Positions 28,718-36,706 of a DNA stretch of 64,000 nt are shown here, piece by piece; positions within the stretch are counted from its first letter, which is position 1, and every line of letters starts with the position of its first letter. Origin of the DNA: Propionibacteriales bacterium (GTDB lineage: Bacteria > Actinomycetota > Actinomycetes > Propionibacteriales > Nocardioidaceae); contig JAPLCA010000030.1 of assembly GCA_026392465.1 (NCBI GenBank), positions 248,001 to 312,000 of the forward strand, in the 5' to 3' direction. The position numbers and the translations under genes were made by a program. Under the pieces are notes generated by a model that was not told the origin of the DNA, did not search any database, and saw only the letters and a program-made list of their open reading frames with translations.

Positions 28718-29341
28718 CTACATGTCCACGAGGTCCAGGAACAGGCGGTGCAGGCGGAGGTCGTCCCCCACCTCCGGGTGGAACGACGTCGCCAGCAGGG
28801 CACCCTGCCGGACCGCGACGATCCTATCGGCTCGCTCGTCGTCGTCGCCCGTCGCCGCGTCCAGCACGACCGGGACGCGGGCGAGCACCTCGACGTCGGG
28901 GCCGACCTGCTCCACCCAGGGCGCCCGGATGAACACGGCGTGCACGGGGTCCGGGAAGGTCGTGAACGGCACCTGCGCCTCGAAGGAGTCGACCTGGCGA
29001 CCGAAGGCGTTGCGGCGCACGGTGACGTCGAGCCCGCCGAACGTGGTCTGGCCGTCGGCACCGTCGACGATGCGGTCGGCGAGCATGATCATGCCTGCGC
29101 ACGTGCCGAACGTCGGCAGTCCCTCGGCGATCCGGCGGCGGAACGCGTCGGCCACGCCGAACACGTCGGCCAGCTTGATCATCGTGGTCGACTCACCTCC
29201 CGGGATGACGAGGCCGTCGACCCGGTCGAGCTCCTCCTCGCGGCGCACGGCGACGACGTCCGCCCCCAACGCCCGGAGAGCCTGCACGTGCTCGCGGACG
29301 TCGCCCTGGAGGGCGAAGACGCCGATGGTCGGGGAGGTCAC
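28718..29341 (-). CDS. pdxT: Pyridoxal 5'-phosphate synthase glutaminase subunit PdxT
   Basis: 207 residues. Class I-type glutaminase: [13 protein letters not shown], oxyanion GGESTTM, nucleophile in [12 protein letters not shown], and a His-Glu pair in SFHPEVGDD. Supplies ammonia to PdxS for ribose-5-phosphate plus glyceraldehyde-3-phosphate dependent PLP synthesis. Its partner pdxS is not adjacent but 4.8 kb upstream at 34120, separated by the SipW cassette. The gene has its own leaderless promoter: TAGGCT, 6 nt, GTG. Confidence 0.95.
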   Translation of the reverse strand: MTSPTIGVFALQGDVREHVQALRALGADVVAVRREEELDRVDGLVIPGGESTTMIKLADVFGVADAFRRRIAEGLPTFGTCAGMIMLADRIVDGADGQTTFGGLDVTVRRNAFGRQVDSFEAQVPFTTFPDPVHAVFIRAPWVEQVGPDVEVLARVPVVLDAATGDDDERADRIVAVRQGALLATSFHPEVGDDLRLHRLFLDLVDM

Positions 29342-29347
29342 TGGGAC

Positions 29348-29353
29348 AGCCTA
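29348..29353 (-). promoter_or_regulatory. Leaderless -10 element of pdxT
   Basis: TAGGCT on the minus strand with 6 nt to GTG 29341. It allows pdxT expression independent of the upstream cassette. Confidence 0.5.
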
Positions 29354-29391
29354 GTGACGCCGGCGCTCGGGACGTCGGAGAGGACCCAGCA

Positions 29392-29428
29392 GGCGGGGGC
29401 GGGGCGCTGAGCGCCTCACACCCCCGCC
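29392..29428 (-). terminator. Hairpin after the SipW cassette
   Basis: An outer stem GGCGGGGG/CCCCCGCC encloses an inner GGCGC-TCA-GCGCC stem. It lies in the 246-nt gap between the end of the cassette and pdxT, isolating pdxT. The rest of the gap (29429-29587) holds no gene that I can support, though TAGACT at about 29539 on the minus strand resembles a -10. Confidence 0.5.
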
Positions 29429-29587
29429 GCTCCCTCACGGCATCCCTCCCGATCGGGTCTGGGGTCGGGAGCCCGCGCACCGGCAGATGTCGCGCTCCCT
29501 CGCTCCGCGCCGGACACTCCAGCCGAGCGGAACGCCATGAGTCTACCCAGGGGACCCGCCGAGGTGACCAGCGGTCGGCGTCCCTCG

Positions 29588-31534
29588 TCAGAACAGCGCG
29601 ACGTAGAAGGAGGTGGCGACCGGCGACCATGCGACGTTGCCCGCCTCGTCCGTCGCCTGCGCGACCCGCAGCGTGTACGTCCGCAGCAGGCCGCTGTAGA
29701 CGAGGCTGGGACTGCGCACCCCGGCGGTCCATCGGTCGCCCGAGAGCTGCGCGTCGTGCAGTGTCTCGGGCGAGGCGAACGTCGCGCCCGTCGTGTCGCG
29801 CAACCAGCCGCTCCACAGCCCAGACCGCTCCAGGCTCCAGCGGACCTGAGCGACCCCGCTCGCGTCGTCCTCGACGGTCCCGCAGCCGACGGAGCCGCTG
29901 CCGCAGACCGAGCCGAGACCGGCGAGCAACGTCCCGCTGAGCAGCGTGCCCCCGCCGTTCGGGTAGGAGAGGGTGACGCGCGGCGGCGTCCCGTCCAGCC
30001 AGGTGCGGTCTTCAGCCGTCGCCTCGTTACCGGCGCGGTCGGTCGCCCGCACGCGGACCGCGCGGCCAGCGCCCTCGCGCAGGTCGAGTCCGCCGTCGTA
30101 CCGGTGCCACGCCCCGTCGCCCTCGGAGACCTGGACGGCGTCGGTCGGCACCCCGCTGCCGGGGTCGTCGACCTCCACGGTCCACCGCAGCGTCGTCGCC
30201 CGGCACCACCGGACTCCGTCCGCGCCGACGACCGGGTTGCCGACGGTCGGGCAGGCCGCGATGCTGGTCGTGAGCCTCGGCGCCACCGTGTCGAGCACGA
30301 CGGTGCGCGAGGCCGACGCCGTGTTGCCGGCCTCGTCGGTAGCCGTGACCTGCAGGGACTGCGAACCCTCGGCGAGGTCGAAGCGCGGGCTCGTCCAGGA
30401 GCCCGCGCGGTCCGCGGTCGTCGTCGCGAGCACGGTGCCGCCGCGCCGTACCACCACGACCGCTCTCGCCTCCGCCGTGCCCCGCAGAGCGTTGGACCGG
30501 ACGTTGGTGACGTCGTCGCCCACGAGGCCGGAGTCGTCGACGACCCCCGTGGTCGTGACGGACGTGGTGGTGTCGTGGCCGCACCGGAGCGCGCCGCGGT
30601 CGCGGGTGGCGTGCACGGCGACGTCGACGGACCGCGGCGAGACCCAGGTCGACCCGGCAGCCGCAGGCAGCGCCTCCACCCGCACCACGGCGTTGAGCAC
30701 GCCGTCGCTCGGCAGACCGCCGAACGTGCCCGCGCCGAACCTGTGGGTCGCACGACTCCCACCGGACGGCGGGAGGTCGACGACCGAGCCCAGCCGCGCC
30801 TCGTCTCCGACCCGCAGCAGCGAGGCGCGGTACCGGTACCGGACGCCCACGTCCGCCCAGCTCGCGTCGACGCCCGAGCCGGCGGCGGCGCACGTCGGCT
30901 GTGTCGGCGAAGGCACGGCGCCGAGCGTCGCGACCTCCCCCGACGTCAGCATGGCCGAGTCCGTCCAGGCGGCTGCGGTCGGCGCCGCGGTGGCGGCGAC
31001 CAGCGCGAGCAGCACCGTGACCGTCGTACCGGCGGACGCCGACGCGGGCACGTGGCCGGCGCGTCCGCGGCGGTGCCGCGGGCGACGACGCACGACGACG
31101 GCGGTGAGCAGCAGCGCGGCCGCCACGGCGGCCCACGCCTTCCGGGCGTCGCCCATCCCCGGCACCATGACGAGCACGGTGTCGACGTGGTGCACCACGT
31201 ACGGTGCCGGGTCGGTGCTGCGGTTCGCGTCGCCGCGCAGCTCGAGGGCTACCGCACCGCGCGTGGCGGGGCGGGTCGCCACCACGCGGTGGGTCACGTT
31301 CCCACCGTCGGGCAGGCCCACCCGCACGACGTCGCCCACGTCGACGCCCGTGGCGCGCACCTCCCGAGTGACGGCGAGCGTCCCGGCAGGCGCCGACGGT
31401 GCCATCGAGCCTGATGTCAGGCGAGCGACACCAAGTCCCCCGAGCTGCGCGGCCAGCACGAGCACGGCCGACGTCACGAGCGCTACGAGCAGCAGGCGCA
31501 CGACGACCGCGCGGACCGCGACCGACGCCCTCAT
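29588..31534 (-). CDS. SipW-type signal peptidase fused to a secreted Ig-like region
   Basis: 648 residues. Residues 1-150 form an S26 signal peptidase of the SipW/ER type: membrane helix 12-30, TSGSMAPSAPAG (Ser43), NVTHRVVA (His82), LRGDANRSTDP, and a second helix 134-148. A third hydrophobic segment (171-189) ends TAAAWTDSAMLTSGE, which looks like the signal of a SipW substrate. The remaining 450 residues are extracytoplasmic with repeated Ig-like modules (LQVTATDEAGNTASASRTVV, VRVRATDRAGNEATAED). The ATG overlaps the upstream stop (ATGA). A separate start near residue 162 (GTG) cannot be excluded, but the reading frame is continuous. Confidence 0.75.
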   Translation of the reverse strand: MRASVAVRAVVVRLLLVALVTSAVLVLAAQLGGLGVARLTSGSMAPSAPAGTLAVTREVRATGVDVGDVVRVGLPDGGNVTHRVVATRPATRGAVALELRGDANRSTDPAPYVVHHVDTVLVMVPGMGDARKAWAAVAAALLLTAVVVRRRPRHRRGRAGHVPASASAGTTVTVLLALVAATAAPTAAAWTDSAMLTSGEVATLGAVPSPTQPTCAAAGSGVDASWADVGVRYRYRASLLRVGDEARLGSVVDLPPSGGSRATHRFGAGTFGGLPSDGVLNAVVRVEALPAAAGSTWVSPRSVDVAVHATRDRGALRCGHDTTTSVTTTGVVDDSGLVGDDVTNVRSNALRGTAEARAVVVVRRGGTVLATTTADRAGSWTSPRFDLAEGSQSLQVTATDEAGNTASASRTVVLDTVAPRLTTSIAACPTVGNPVVGADGVRWCRATTLRWTVEVDDPGSGVPTDAVQVSEGDGAWHRYDGGLDLREGAGRAVRVRATDRAGNEATAEDRTWLDGTPPRVTLSYPNGGGTLLSGTLLAGLGSVCGSGSVGCGTVEDDASGVAQVRWSLERSGLWSGWLRDTTGATFASPETLHDAQLSGDRWTAGVRSPSLVYSGLLRTYTLRVAQATDEAGNVAWSPVATSFYVALF

Positions 31535-32160
31535 CGGCGCACCGACCGGGCGTCGACGGTGAGCACGAGACGACCGGCGGCGCCCTGGGCCGAGGTCGGC
31601 GCGTCCGCGGGGACGAAGACCCGCAGGCAGAGACGTCGCGTGCCGCCAGGGGCGAGGGGGCCCACGACCGACGACGACAGCGAGGCGTCGGTGACGCCGA
31701 GCGCGGTCTCCGCGGCCAGCGGCGCGCCCGCATCGCACGAGCCCGTCCACCCGGTCGCGCTGCTGCCGGACGTGCGCGCGGTGGCGTCCGCCCACACCCG
31801 CACGCGCAGGGCGTCGCGCAGCTGCGTGGTAGTGGCGCGACCACGGACCGTGAACACGAACGGGGCGCTCGCCGACGCGTTGCGCACCGTGACCTGCACG
31901 GCACGGCTGTCGCCGGGCAGCAGGTCGGAGACGCCCAGGGCGCCCGCGGTGACGGACGTGCCGTCCGGGCCTGTCCCGGCAGCCACTGTGACGTCGAGGC
32001 GACCCGACACGAGGCGACCTGCGTCCACCTCGGCGTCCGCCGTCCACGAGGCCCCGGTGGGCCGCAGCAGCCCGACGACCACGAGCAGCAGGCAGGCGGC
32101 TCCGGCGAGCAGCCGCAACGGGCTCCGCCGGCCGCGGTGCGTGCGGTCGAGCTCAGCCAT
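31531..32160 (-). CDS. SipW-dependent-type secreted protein (TasA/camelysin-like)
   Basis: 209 residues from ATG 32160. The N-terminus has a basic stretch (RTHRGRRSPLR), a hydrophobic helix (LLAGAACLLLVVVGLL) and the motif PTGASWTADAEVDAGRLVSG, the layout of SipW-processed proteins (hydrophobic core, then A-x-W/F-T-D/A). The mature part is beta-rich with NASASAPFVFTVRGRA and two cysteines. Proteins of this kind build surface fibres or are cell-surface proteases in Bacillus. It overlaps both neighbours by a few bases, so the cassette is tightly coupled. Confidence 0.75.
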   Translation of the reverse strand: MAELDRTHRGRRSPLRLLAGAACLLLVVVGLLRPTGASWTADAEVDAGRLVSGRLDVTVAAGTGPDGTSVTAGALGVSDLLPGDSRAVQVTVRNASASAPFVFTVRGRATTTQLRDALRVRVWADATARTSGSSATGWTGSCDAGAPLAAETALGVTDASLSSSVVGPLAPGGTRRLCLRVFVPADAPTSAQGAAGRLVLTVDARSVRR

Positions 32161-32761
32161 GGTGGCCCCTCCTGCGGCGTCGGAGGAGGAGGGCACCCGC
32201 GAGCAGCGACGCGGCCGCCGACACGAGCAGCCAGGCCGGCACGGTCGTGCCGGTGGCCGGCAACGGGGCCCCTTCGTCCACACGGTCGGCCGTGAGGGTG
32301 ATGTCGACGCCGAGCTCGACCTGCTCCTCCTGCGTCTGGTTCGTGGCGGCCGGGTCGAACGTCGCCTCGACGTCGACCCGGGTGCTCCCACTACGCCCGA
32401 CCCCGGGTCCTCGGTCCGCGGTGGAGACGGGCCCGCCGAGCTCGACCCAGCCGGTCCGCGCCGTCCGCGCCCGGAGGATGACGTCGCCCCGGTGCACGAG
32501 GTCGCCGACGACCTCGGCGCGCACACGCATGACCGCCCCGGCGGGACCGCCGTTGCGCACCCAGAAGCTCGCCACGCGGCGGTCTCCGGGAACCCATCGC
32601 ATCTCGGGGTCGAAGAGCGGTGCCGTCAGCTGAGGCGCCCACGTTCGACCATCGCGGCTGAAGTCGATGTCGCGGCCGGCGTGGGCCGGGCCCCCTGGGA
32701 CGCCGACGAGGAGGACCGTGGTGAGGAGAGCCGTCGCGCGCCTCGTCGTCGCCGCCCTCAC
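32153..32761 (-). CDS. LPXTG-anchored surface protein
   Basis: 202 residues. Signal peptide TALLTTVLLVGVPGGPAHAG. The C-terminus LPATGTTVPAWLLVSAAAS, then a hydrophobic stretch and RRRRRG, is a complete sortase sorting signal. The mature region is beta-rich (RWVPGDRRVASFWVRNGG) and contains TNQTQEEQVELGVDITLTAD. It resembles accessory proteins encoded with SipW-type systems. No sortase gene is in the window, so a housekeeping sortase elsewhere is assumed. GTGA overlap with the upstream peptidase gene. Confidence 0.75.
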   Translation of the reverse strand: MRAATTRRATALLTTVLLVGVPGGPAHAGRDIDFSRDGRTWAPQLTAPLFDPEMRWVPGDRRVASFWVRNGGPAGAVMRVRAEVVGDLVHRGDVILRARTARTGWVELGGPVSTADRGPGVGRSGSTRVDVEATFDPAATNQTQEEQVELGVDITLTADRVDEGAPLPATGTTVPAWLLVSAAASLLAGALLLRRRRRGHHG

Positions 32762-33297
32762 GCCAGCACCTCGTCCCGGCGGCGACGGCTGTCGCGGAAC
32801 GCGGTCATGAAGGTCGACCCGGCGTAGAGCACGAGCCCCGCGGCCACCAGCTGGATGCCGTGCTGCCGCTGCTGCGGGTCCAGGGTCCCGCTGAGCCGGC
32901 CGAGCTCGGGCACCGCGTACCAGAGGCGACCGCGAATCTGCTCGGGACGTCGCAGGTCGAGGTCGGCCGTCCGGTTGGCGTCTCCCTGCGTGCGAAAGAG
33001 CATCTCGCCCTTGAGGGTGTGCTCGACCTGCACGACGCGGTGGGTGACGTACCCGCTCCGGCCGGACTCGAGCTGCACGGTGACGACGTCACCGACGCGC
33101 ACGTCGGCCGGGTCGACCGGCCGGGCGACGACGAGCGTGCCCGGGGGGAGGTGCGGCTCCATGGATCCGGTCAGCACCGTGTAGGGCGTCGCACCCCCGA
33201 GTCGCGGCACCAGGACGGCAGCAGCAACCGCAAGCAGGGCGGCGAGCATGACGATCCAGGCGACGAGCCGGACCGACCAGGACAGCAGCATGCGCAC
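32758..33297 (-). CDS. Signal peptidase I, SipW/ER type
   Basis: 179 residues from GTG 33297, which has AGGAGG 8 nt upstream. An N-terminal helix (WSVRLVAWIVMLAALLAVAA) precedes LTGSMEPHLPPGTLVV (Ser nucleophile), then GYVTHRVVQV (His in place of the Lys of the LepB type), FRTQGDANRTAD and a C-terminal helix. The Ser-His dyad marks the SipW type, which processes TasA-like substrates. Its genetic neighbours are three such substrates, supporting this role. Confidence 0.85.
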   Translation of the reverse strand: MRMLLSWSVRLVAWIVMLAALLAVAAAVLVPRLGGATPYTVLTGSMEPHLPPGTLVVARPVDPADVRVGDVVTVQLESGRSGYVTHRVVQVEHTLKGEMLFRTQGDANRTADLDLRRPEQIRGRLWYAVPELGRLSGTLDPQQRQHGIQLVAAGLVLYAGSTFMTAFRDSRRRRDEVLA

Positions 33298-33315
33298 GTG
33301 GATCACCTCCTCGGT

Positions 33316-33374
33316 GCGTCCCGACCGAGGACGGGCAGGGCGTGGCCCGGTGCCCGCCCCGCCTGTCGGGACGC
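33316..33374 (-). terminator. Nested hairpin between the fibre-like gene and its peptidase
   Basis: GCGTCCCGAC/GTCGGGACGC (10-bp arms) enclosing CGGGCA/TGCCCG. It occupies most of the 90-nt gap. It could attenuate transcription so that the first gene is made in excess over the peptidase. Confidence 0.45.
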
Positions 33375-33387
33375 GTGCGCCTCGGGG

Positions 33388-33918
33388 TCAGCGGACCTGG
33401 GTCACGTAGACCTGGAGGTTGTCGAGCGCGGCGGTCGTCGCGTCCTGCGAGTCGTCGTTGACGCCCGACCCGTACGGGTAGGTCACCGTCAGGTCGAAGG
33501 ACACGTCCGTGGGGCTCGAACCGACCGGCACGCGGTCGGCGCCGCTGGGGCTGGTCAGCACGGCGGCGACGTCGAGCGTGTCGGCAGTCCCGCCTTCGGC
33601 ACCGAGGAGGCTCAGCGTGCGAGCGACGGAGTCCTGGTTGATCTCGACCTTCGCGAGCAGGTTCTCGCCCTCGCCGGTGAGCGTGCCGCTGCACGACTTC
33701 GTGACGACGTCACCAGGGACCACGGCGGTGACGACCGCTCCGTCGGCGGTCTTCCAGGAGTCACTGCAGGACATGCCGCTCATGACGATACGACCGGAGC
33801 TGATCGCACCGGCGTCGACCTTGCCGTCGGCACTCCAGTAGGCCAGCGTGCCGGCTCCTCCGGCGAGCAGGACAGCAGCAGCACTCAGCGCCAGGGCGCC
33901 CTTGACAGACGTCTTCAT
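33388..33918 (-). CDS. SipW-type secreted surface protein with alternate-type signal peptide
   Basis: 176 residues. KTSVKGALALSAAAVLLAGG, then AGTLAYWSADGKVDAGAISS, matches the alternate-type signal peptide domain known from actinobacterial SipW substrates. The mature protein is small, acidic and beta-rich with two cysteines (MSCSDSW, TKSCSGTL), consistent with a subunit of a surface filament. It is the first gene of the cassette, has GAGGGAG before the ATG, and sits behind an unusually AT-rich 200-nt region, suggesting separate regulation. Confidence 0.8.
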   Translation of the reverse strand: MKTSVKGALALSAAAVLLAGGAGTLAYWSADGKVDAGAISSGRIVMSGMSCSDSWKTADGAVVTAVVPGDVVTKSCSGTLTGEGENLLAKVEINQDSVARTLSLLGAEGGTADTLDVAAVLTSPSGADRVPVGSSPTDVSFDLTVTYPYGSGVNDDSQDATTAALDNLQVYVTQVR

Positions 33919-34059
33919 TGAAGTTCTCCCTCTTCGATCTCACCACTACCGGTCGGTAACGGCGCTCCCGTGGAAGATCATCCAAGTTTCAACAATCGGT
34001 CGCAACGAGTTGAGATATGTGCGCAACTTTTGAGGAGGAATGTCCCCGCCCGACAACGA
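33919..34059 (-). promoter_or_regulatory. AT-rich promoter region of the SipW cassette
   Basis: About half AT, against roughly 30 % in the neighbourhood. On the minus strand TTGCGA, 17 nt, then GATGAT is a possible sigma-70 promoter, followed by a leader with a ribosome binding site. This differs from the leaderless style of the backbone genes. Confidence 0.35.
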
Positions 34060-34089
34060 CGAACGCCCCTCGAGATCGAGGGACGTTCG
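34060..34089 (-). terminator. Terminator hairpin after pdxS
   Basis: CGAACG-C-CCCTCG, loop AGAT, CGAGGG-A-CGTTCG: a 12-bp stem with one mismatch, 31 nt past the pdxS stop. Confidence 0.6.
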
Positions 34090-34119
34090 TCCTTCTCGCT
34101 GGAATGCCGGTGACGCAGG

Positions 34120-35046
34120 TCACCAGCCGCGCTCGGCGAGTCGGTGCGGCTCGGGGATGTCGTCGACGTTGATGCCGACCATGGCCTCGCCGAGGCCGCG
34201 GGAGACCTTGGCGACCACGTCGGGATCGTCGTAGAAGGTGGTGGCCTTGACGATGGCCTCGGCGCGCTGCTGCGGGTTGCCGGACTTGAAGATGCCCGAG
34301 CCGACGAACACGCCCTCCGAGCCGAGCTGCATGACGAGCGCGGCGTCGGCGGGCGTGGCGATGCCGCCGGCGGTGAACAGCGTGACGGGCAGCTTGCCGA
34401 GCTCGGCGACCTCCTTGACCAGCTCGAAGGGCGCCTGCAGCTCCTTGGCGGCGACGTACAGCTCGTCCTCGCGCAGCGACTGCAGGCGGCGGATCTCGCC
34501 GGTGATCTTGCGGATGTGCGTGACGGCGTTCGACACGTCACCGGTGCCGGCCTCGCCCTTGGAGCGGATGAACGCCGCGCCCTCGGTGAGCCGGCGCAGC
34601 GCCTCGCCGAGGTTGGTCGCACCGCACACGAACGGGACGTTGAAGGCCCACTTGTCGATGTGGTTGGCGTAGTCGGACGGGGTGAGGACCTCGGACTCGT
34701 CGATGTAGTCGACGCCGAGACTCTGGAGCACCTGCGCCTCGGCGAAGTGGCCGATCCGCGCCTTCGCCATGACCGGGATCGAGACGGCCTCGATGATGCC
34801 GTCGATGAGGTCGGGGTCGCTCATGCGCGCGACACCACCCTGGGCACGGATGTCGGCCGGGACGCGCTCGAGCGCCATGACGGCCACGGCGCCGGCGTCC
34901 TCGGCGATGCGCGCCTGGTCGGCGTCGACGACGTCCATGATGACGCCGCCCTTCAGCATCTCGGCCATGCCGCGCTTCACGCGGGCCGTGCCCACGCTCG
35001 GGGTGCTGGTGCCGTCGGGGGTCGGGGAGGTCTGCGGGGTGCTCAC
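34120..35046 (-). CDS. pdxS: Pyridoxal 5'-phosphate synthase subunit PdxS
   Basis: 308 residues. TIM-barrel synthase: [48 protein letters not shown] and [19 protein letters not shown], all nearly invariant in the family. Builds PLP from pentose and triose phosphates with ammonia from PdxT. GTG start 6 nt after TAGACT; this hexamer contains the TAG stop of the upstream reductase gene. The usual downstream neighbour pdxT is displaced by the SipW cassette. Confidence 0.97.
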   Translation of the reverse strand: MSTPQTSPTPDGTSTPSVGTARVKRGMAEMLKGGVIMDVVDADQARIAEDAGAVAVMALERVPADIRAQGGVARMSDPDLIDGIIEAVSIPVMAKARIGHFAEAQVLQSLGVDYIDESEVLTPSDYANHIDKWAFNVPFVCGATNLGEALRRLTEGAAFIRSKGEAGTGDVSNAVTHIRKITGEIRRLQSLREDELYVAAKELQAPFELVKEVAELGKLPVTLFTAGGIATPADAALVMQLGSEGVFVGSGIFKSGNPQQRAEAIVKATTFYDDPDVVAKVSRGLGEAMVGINVDDIPEPHRLAERGW

Positions 35047-35052
35047 CGTCCC

Positions 35053-35058
35053 AGTCTA
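35053..35058 (-). promoter_or_regulatory. Leaderless -10 element of pdxS
   Basis: TAGACT on the minus strand with 6 nt to GTG 35046. Its first three bases are the stop codon of the preceding gene. Confidence 0.5.
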
Positions 35059-36705
35059 TCGAGCGCGCGCGGCGCCGTTCACGACGTCCAGCATCCGTGC
35101 GCGGTCGACGACCTTGCGGCGCGGACGGCCCTGCTCGCGTCCCGCGGCGCGCTCGTGCGCGTCGAGGCGTCGCCAGGCGTCGAGGTCGAGCCCCGCTCGG
35201 GTCTGCACCGACGGCTCGGAGGCGGGTGCGGCGTCGAGCCGGCCCAGCGCGACGTCGGCGAGGAGGTGGTTGACGGTCTCCAGCGAGCACGACTTGTTGG
35301 TGCCGATGAAGCCGGTCGGGCCGCGCTTGGCCCACCCGACCACGTACGTGCGCGGCAGCAGCGCCCCACCGGGGGCCTGGAGCACGCGACCGCCGACGTT
35401 CGGGATGCGGTGGGCGACCGGGTCGAAGGGCACTCCGGGCACGGGCGTGGAGCGGTAGCCGACCGAGCGCAGGACCGTCGTGGTGGCGACGTCCTCCAGC
35501 TCACCCGTGGGCACCGCGACGACGGTGCCGTCTGCTGTGGTCTCCAGACGGGTGCGCGCGAGGCGCAGCCCGGTAACCGCACGCTCGCCGAGCACCTCGA
35601 CGGGGGCGGCGAGGAAGCGCAGGAGCACGTGACGTCGTCCCTCGACCGGCTCGGCCGTGGTCCCTTCGCGGAGCAGTCGGCTCTTCACGTCGTCGCCGTC
35701 GAGCAGGTCGCGCTGCGGCACGACGACGTCGACGTCGGGGTGGTGCAGCAGCCCGACGAGCTCGGGCACGGTGAACGCCGCCTGGGCGGGTCCGCGTCGG
35801 GCGACCAGCTCGACGCAACGCAGATGGCTGGTCCGCAGCGCCTCGAGGGCGTGGTCGGCGATGTCGGTGCCGGCCAGCTCCGCGGGGTCGCTGAGCAGCA
35901 CGCGGGCGACGTCGAGGGCGACGTTGCCGTTGCCGACGACCACGGTGCGTCCGGCGTCGAGGTCGATCGGGGTGGCCACGTGGTCGGGGTGGCCGTTGTA
36001 CCAGGCGACGACGGCCGTCGCGGTGGTGTTGCCCGGCAGGTCCTCCCCCGGGATCCCGAGGCGACGGTCGGCGGACGCGCCCGTGGCGTAGACGACCGCG
36101 TCGTGGCGCTGCAGGAGCTGCTCGTGCGTGACGTCGACACCCACCTCCAGCCCGAGGGCGTAGGAGAAGCCGGGCTGCGCCTCGATGCGCGCGAAGAGGT
36201 CGGTGATGGCCTTCGTGTGCTGGTGGTCGGGAGCGACGCCGGCACGCACCAGGCCGTGAGGGGTGGGGAGCCGGTCGACGACCGTGACCCGCACACCACG
36301 CTGCTTCAGCAGCTCGTCGGCGGCGTACAGCGCGGCAGGCCCTGCGCCGACCACGGCGACGTCGAGCCGGCGCTCGGGCGGCAGCCGGACGACCGGCGGC
36401 ACGGGTGCCTGCGCCGGACGGGTGGGCGACTCGAGCCCGTTGCCGACGTCGGAGCCGGCGTGGAACAGCGCGTTCAGCTCGACGAAGACCTGCTCGTCGG
36501 GCGTGAGCCGCGACGCCGGCTTGATCGCGCCGACAGGGCACGCCCGGACGCACGCGCCGCAGTCGACGCACGCCTGCGGGTCGATGTAGACCATGTCCGA
36601 CGTGGCGAAGTCGGGCTCGTCGGGCGTCGGGTGGATGCAGTTGACCGGGCAGGCGAAGGCGCAGGCGGCGTCGCCGCAGCACGCCTGGGTGACGACGTGC
36701 GGCAC
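35056..36705 (-). CDS. Ferredoxin fused to ferredoxin-NADP reductase (FprB-like)
   Basis: 549 residues. Residues 1-70 are a 7Fe/8Fe-type ferredoxin (CCGDAACAFACPVNCIHP, DPQACVDCGACVRACPVGA). The rest is an adrenodoxin-reductase-like FAD/NADPH domain: VAVVGAGPAALYAADEL, TPHGLVRAGVAPDH, VVVGNGNVALDVARVLL, VGWAKRGPTGFIGTNK. It passes electrons from NADPH to its own iron-sulfur domain. The gene begins one base after the diiron oxygenase stop, so it is the likely electron supplier of that enzyme. The mycobacterial relative is FprB. Confidence 0.92.
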   Translation of the reverse strand: MPHVVTQACCGDAACAFACPVNCIHPTPDEPDFATSDMVYIDPQACVDCGACVRACPVGAIKPASRLTPDEQVFVELNALFHAGSDVGNGLESPTRPAQAPVPPVVRLPPERRLDVAVVGAGPAALYAADELLKQRGVRVTVVDRLPTPHGLVRAGVAPDHQHTKAITDLFARIEAQPGFSYALGLEVGVDVTHEQLLQRHDAVVYATGASADRRLGIPGEDLPGNTTATAVVAWYNGHPDHVATPIDLDAGRTVVVGNGNVALDVARVLLSDPAELAGTDIADHALEALRTSHLRCVELVARRGPAQAAFTVPELVGLLHHPDVDVVVPQRDLLDGDDVKSRLLREGTTAEPVEGRRHVLLRFLAAPVEVLGERAVTGLRLARTRLETTADGTVVAVPTGELEDVATTTVLRSVGYRSTPVPGVPFDPVAHRIPNVGGRVLQAPGGALLPRTYVVGWAKRGPTGFIGTNKSCSLETVNHLLADVALGRLDAAPASEPSVQTRAGLDLDAWRRLDAHERAAGREQGRPRRKVVDRARMLDVVNGAARAR

Positions 36706-36706
36706 G

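Noticed and set aside
29429-29587. Possible riboswitch ahead of pdxT
   Set aside because: The segment has hairpins but no recognisable riboswitch core, and pdxT has its own leaderless promoter downstream of it.
34040-34234. Short plus-strand frame with a strong GAGGAGG before ATG 34040
   Set aside because: It runs through the pdxS terminator hairpin and antisense into pdxS; the peptide is low complexity.
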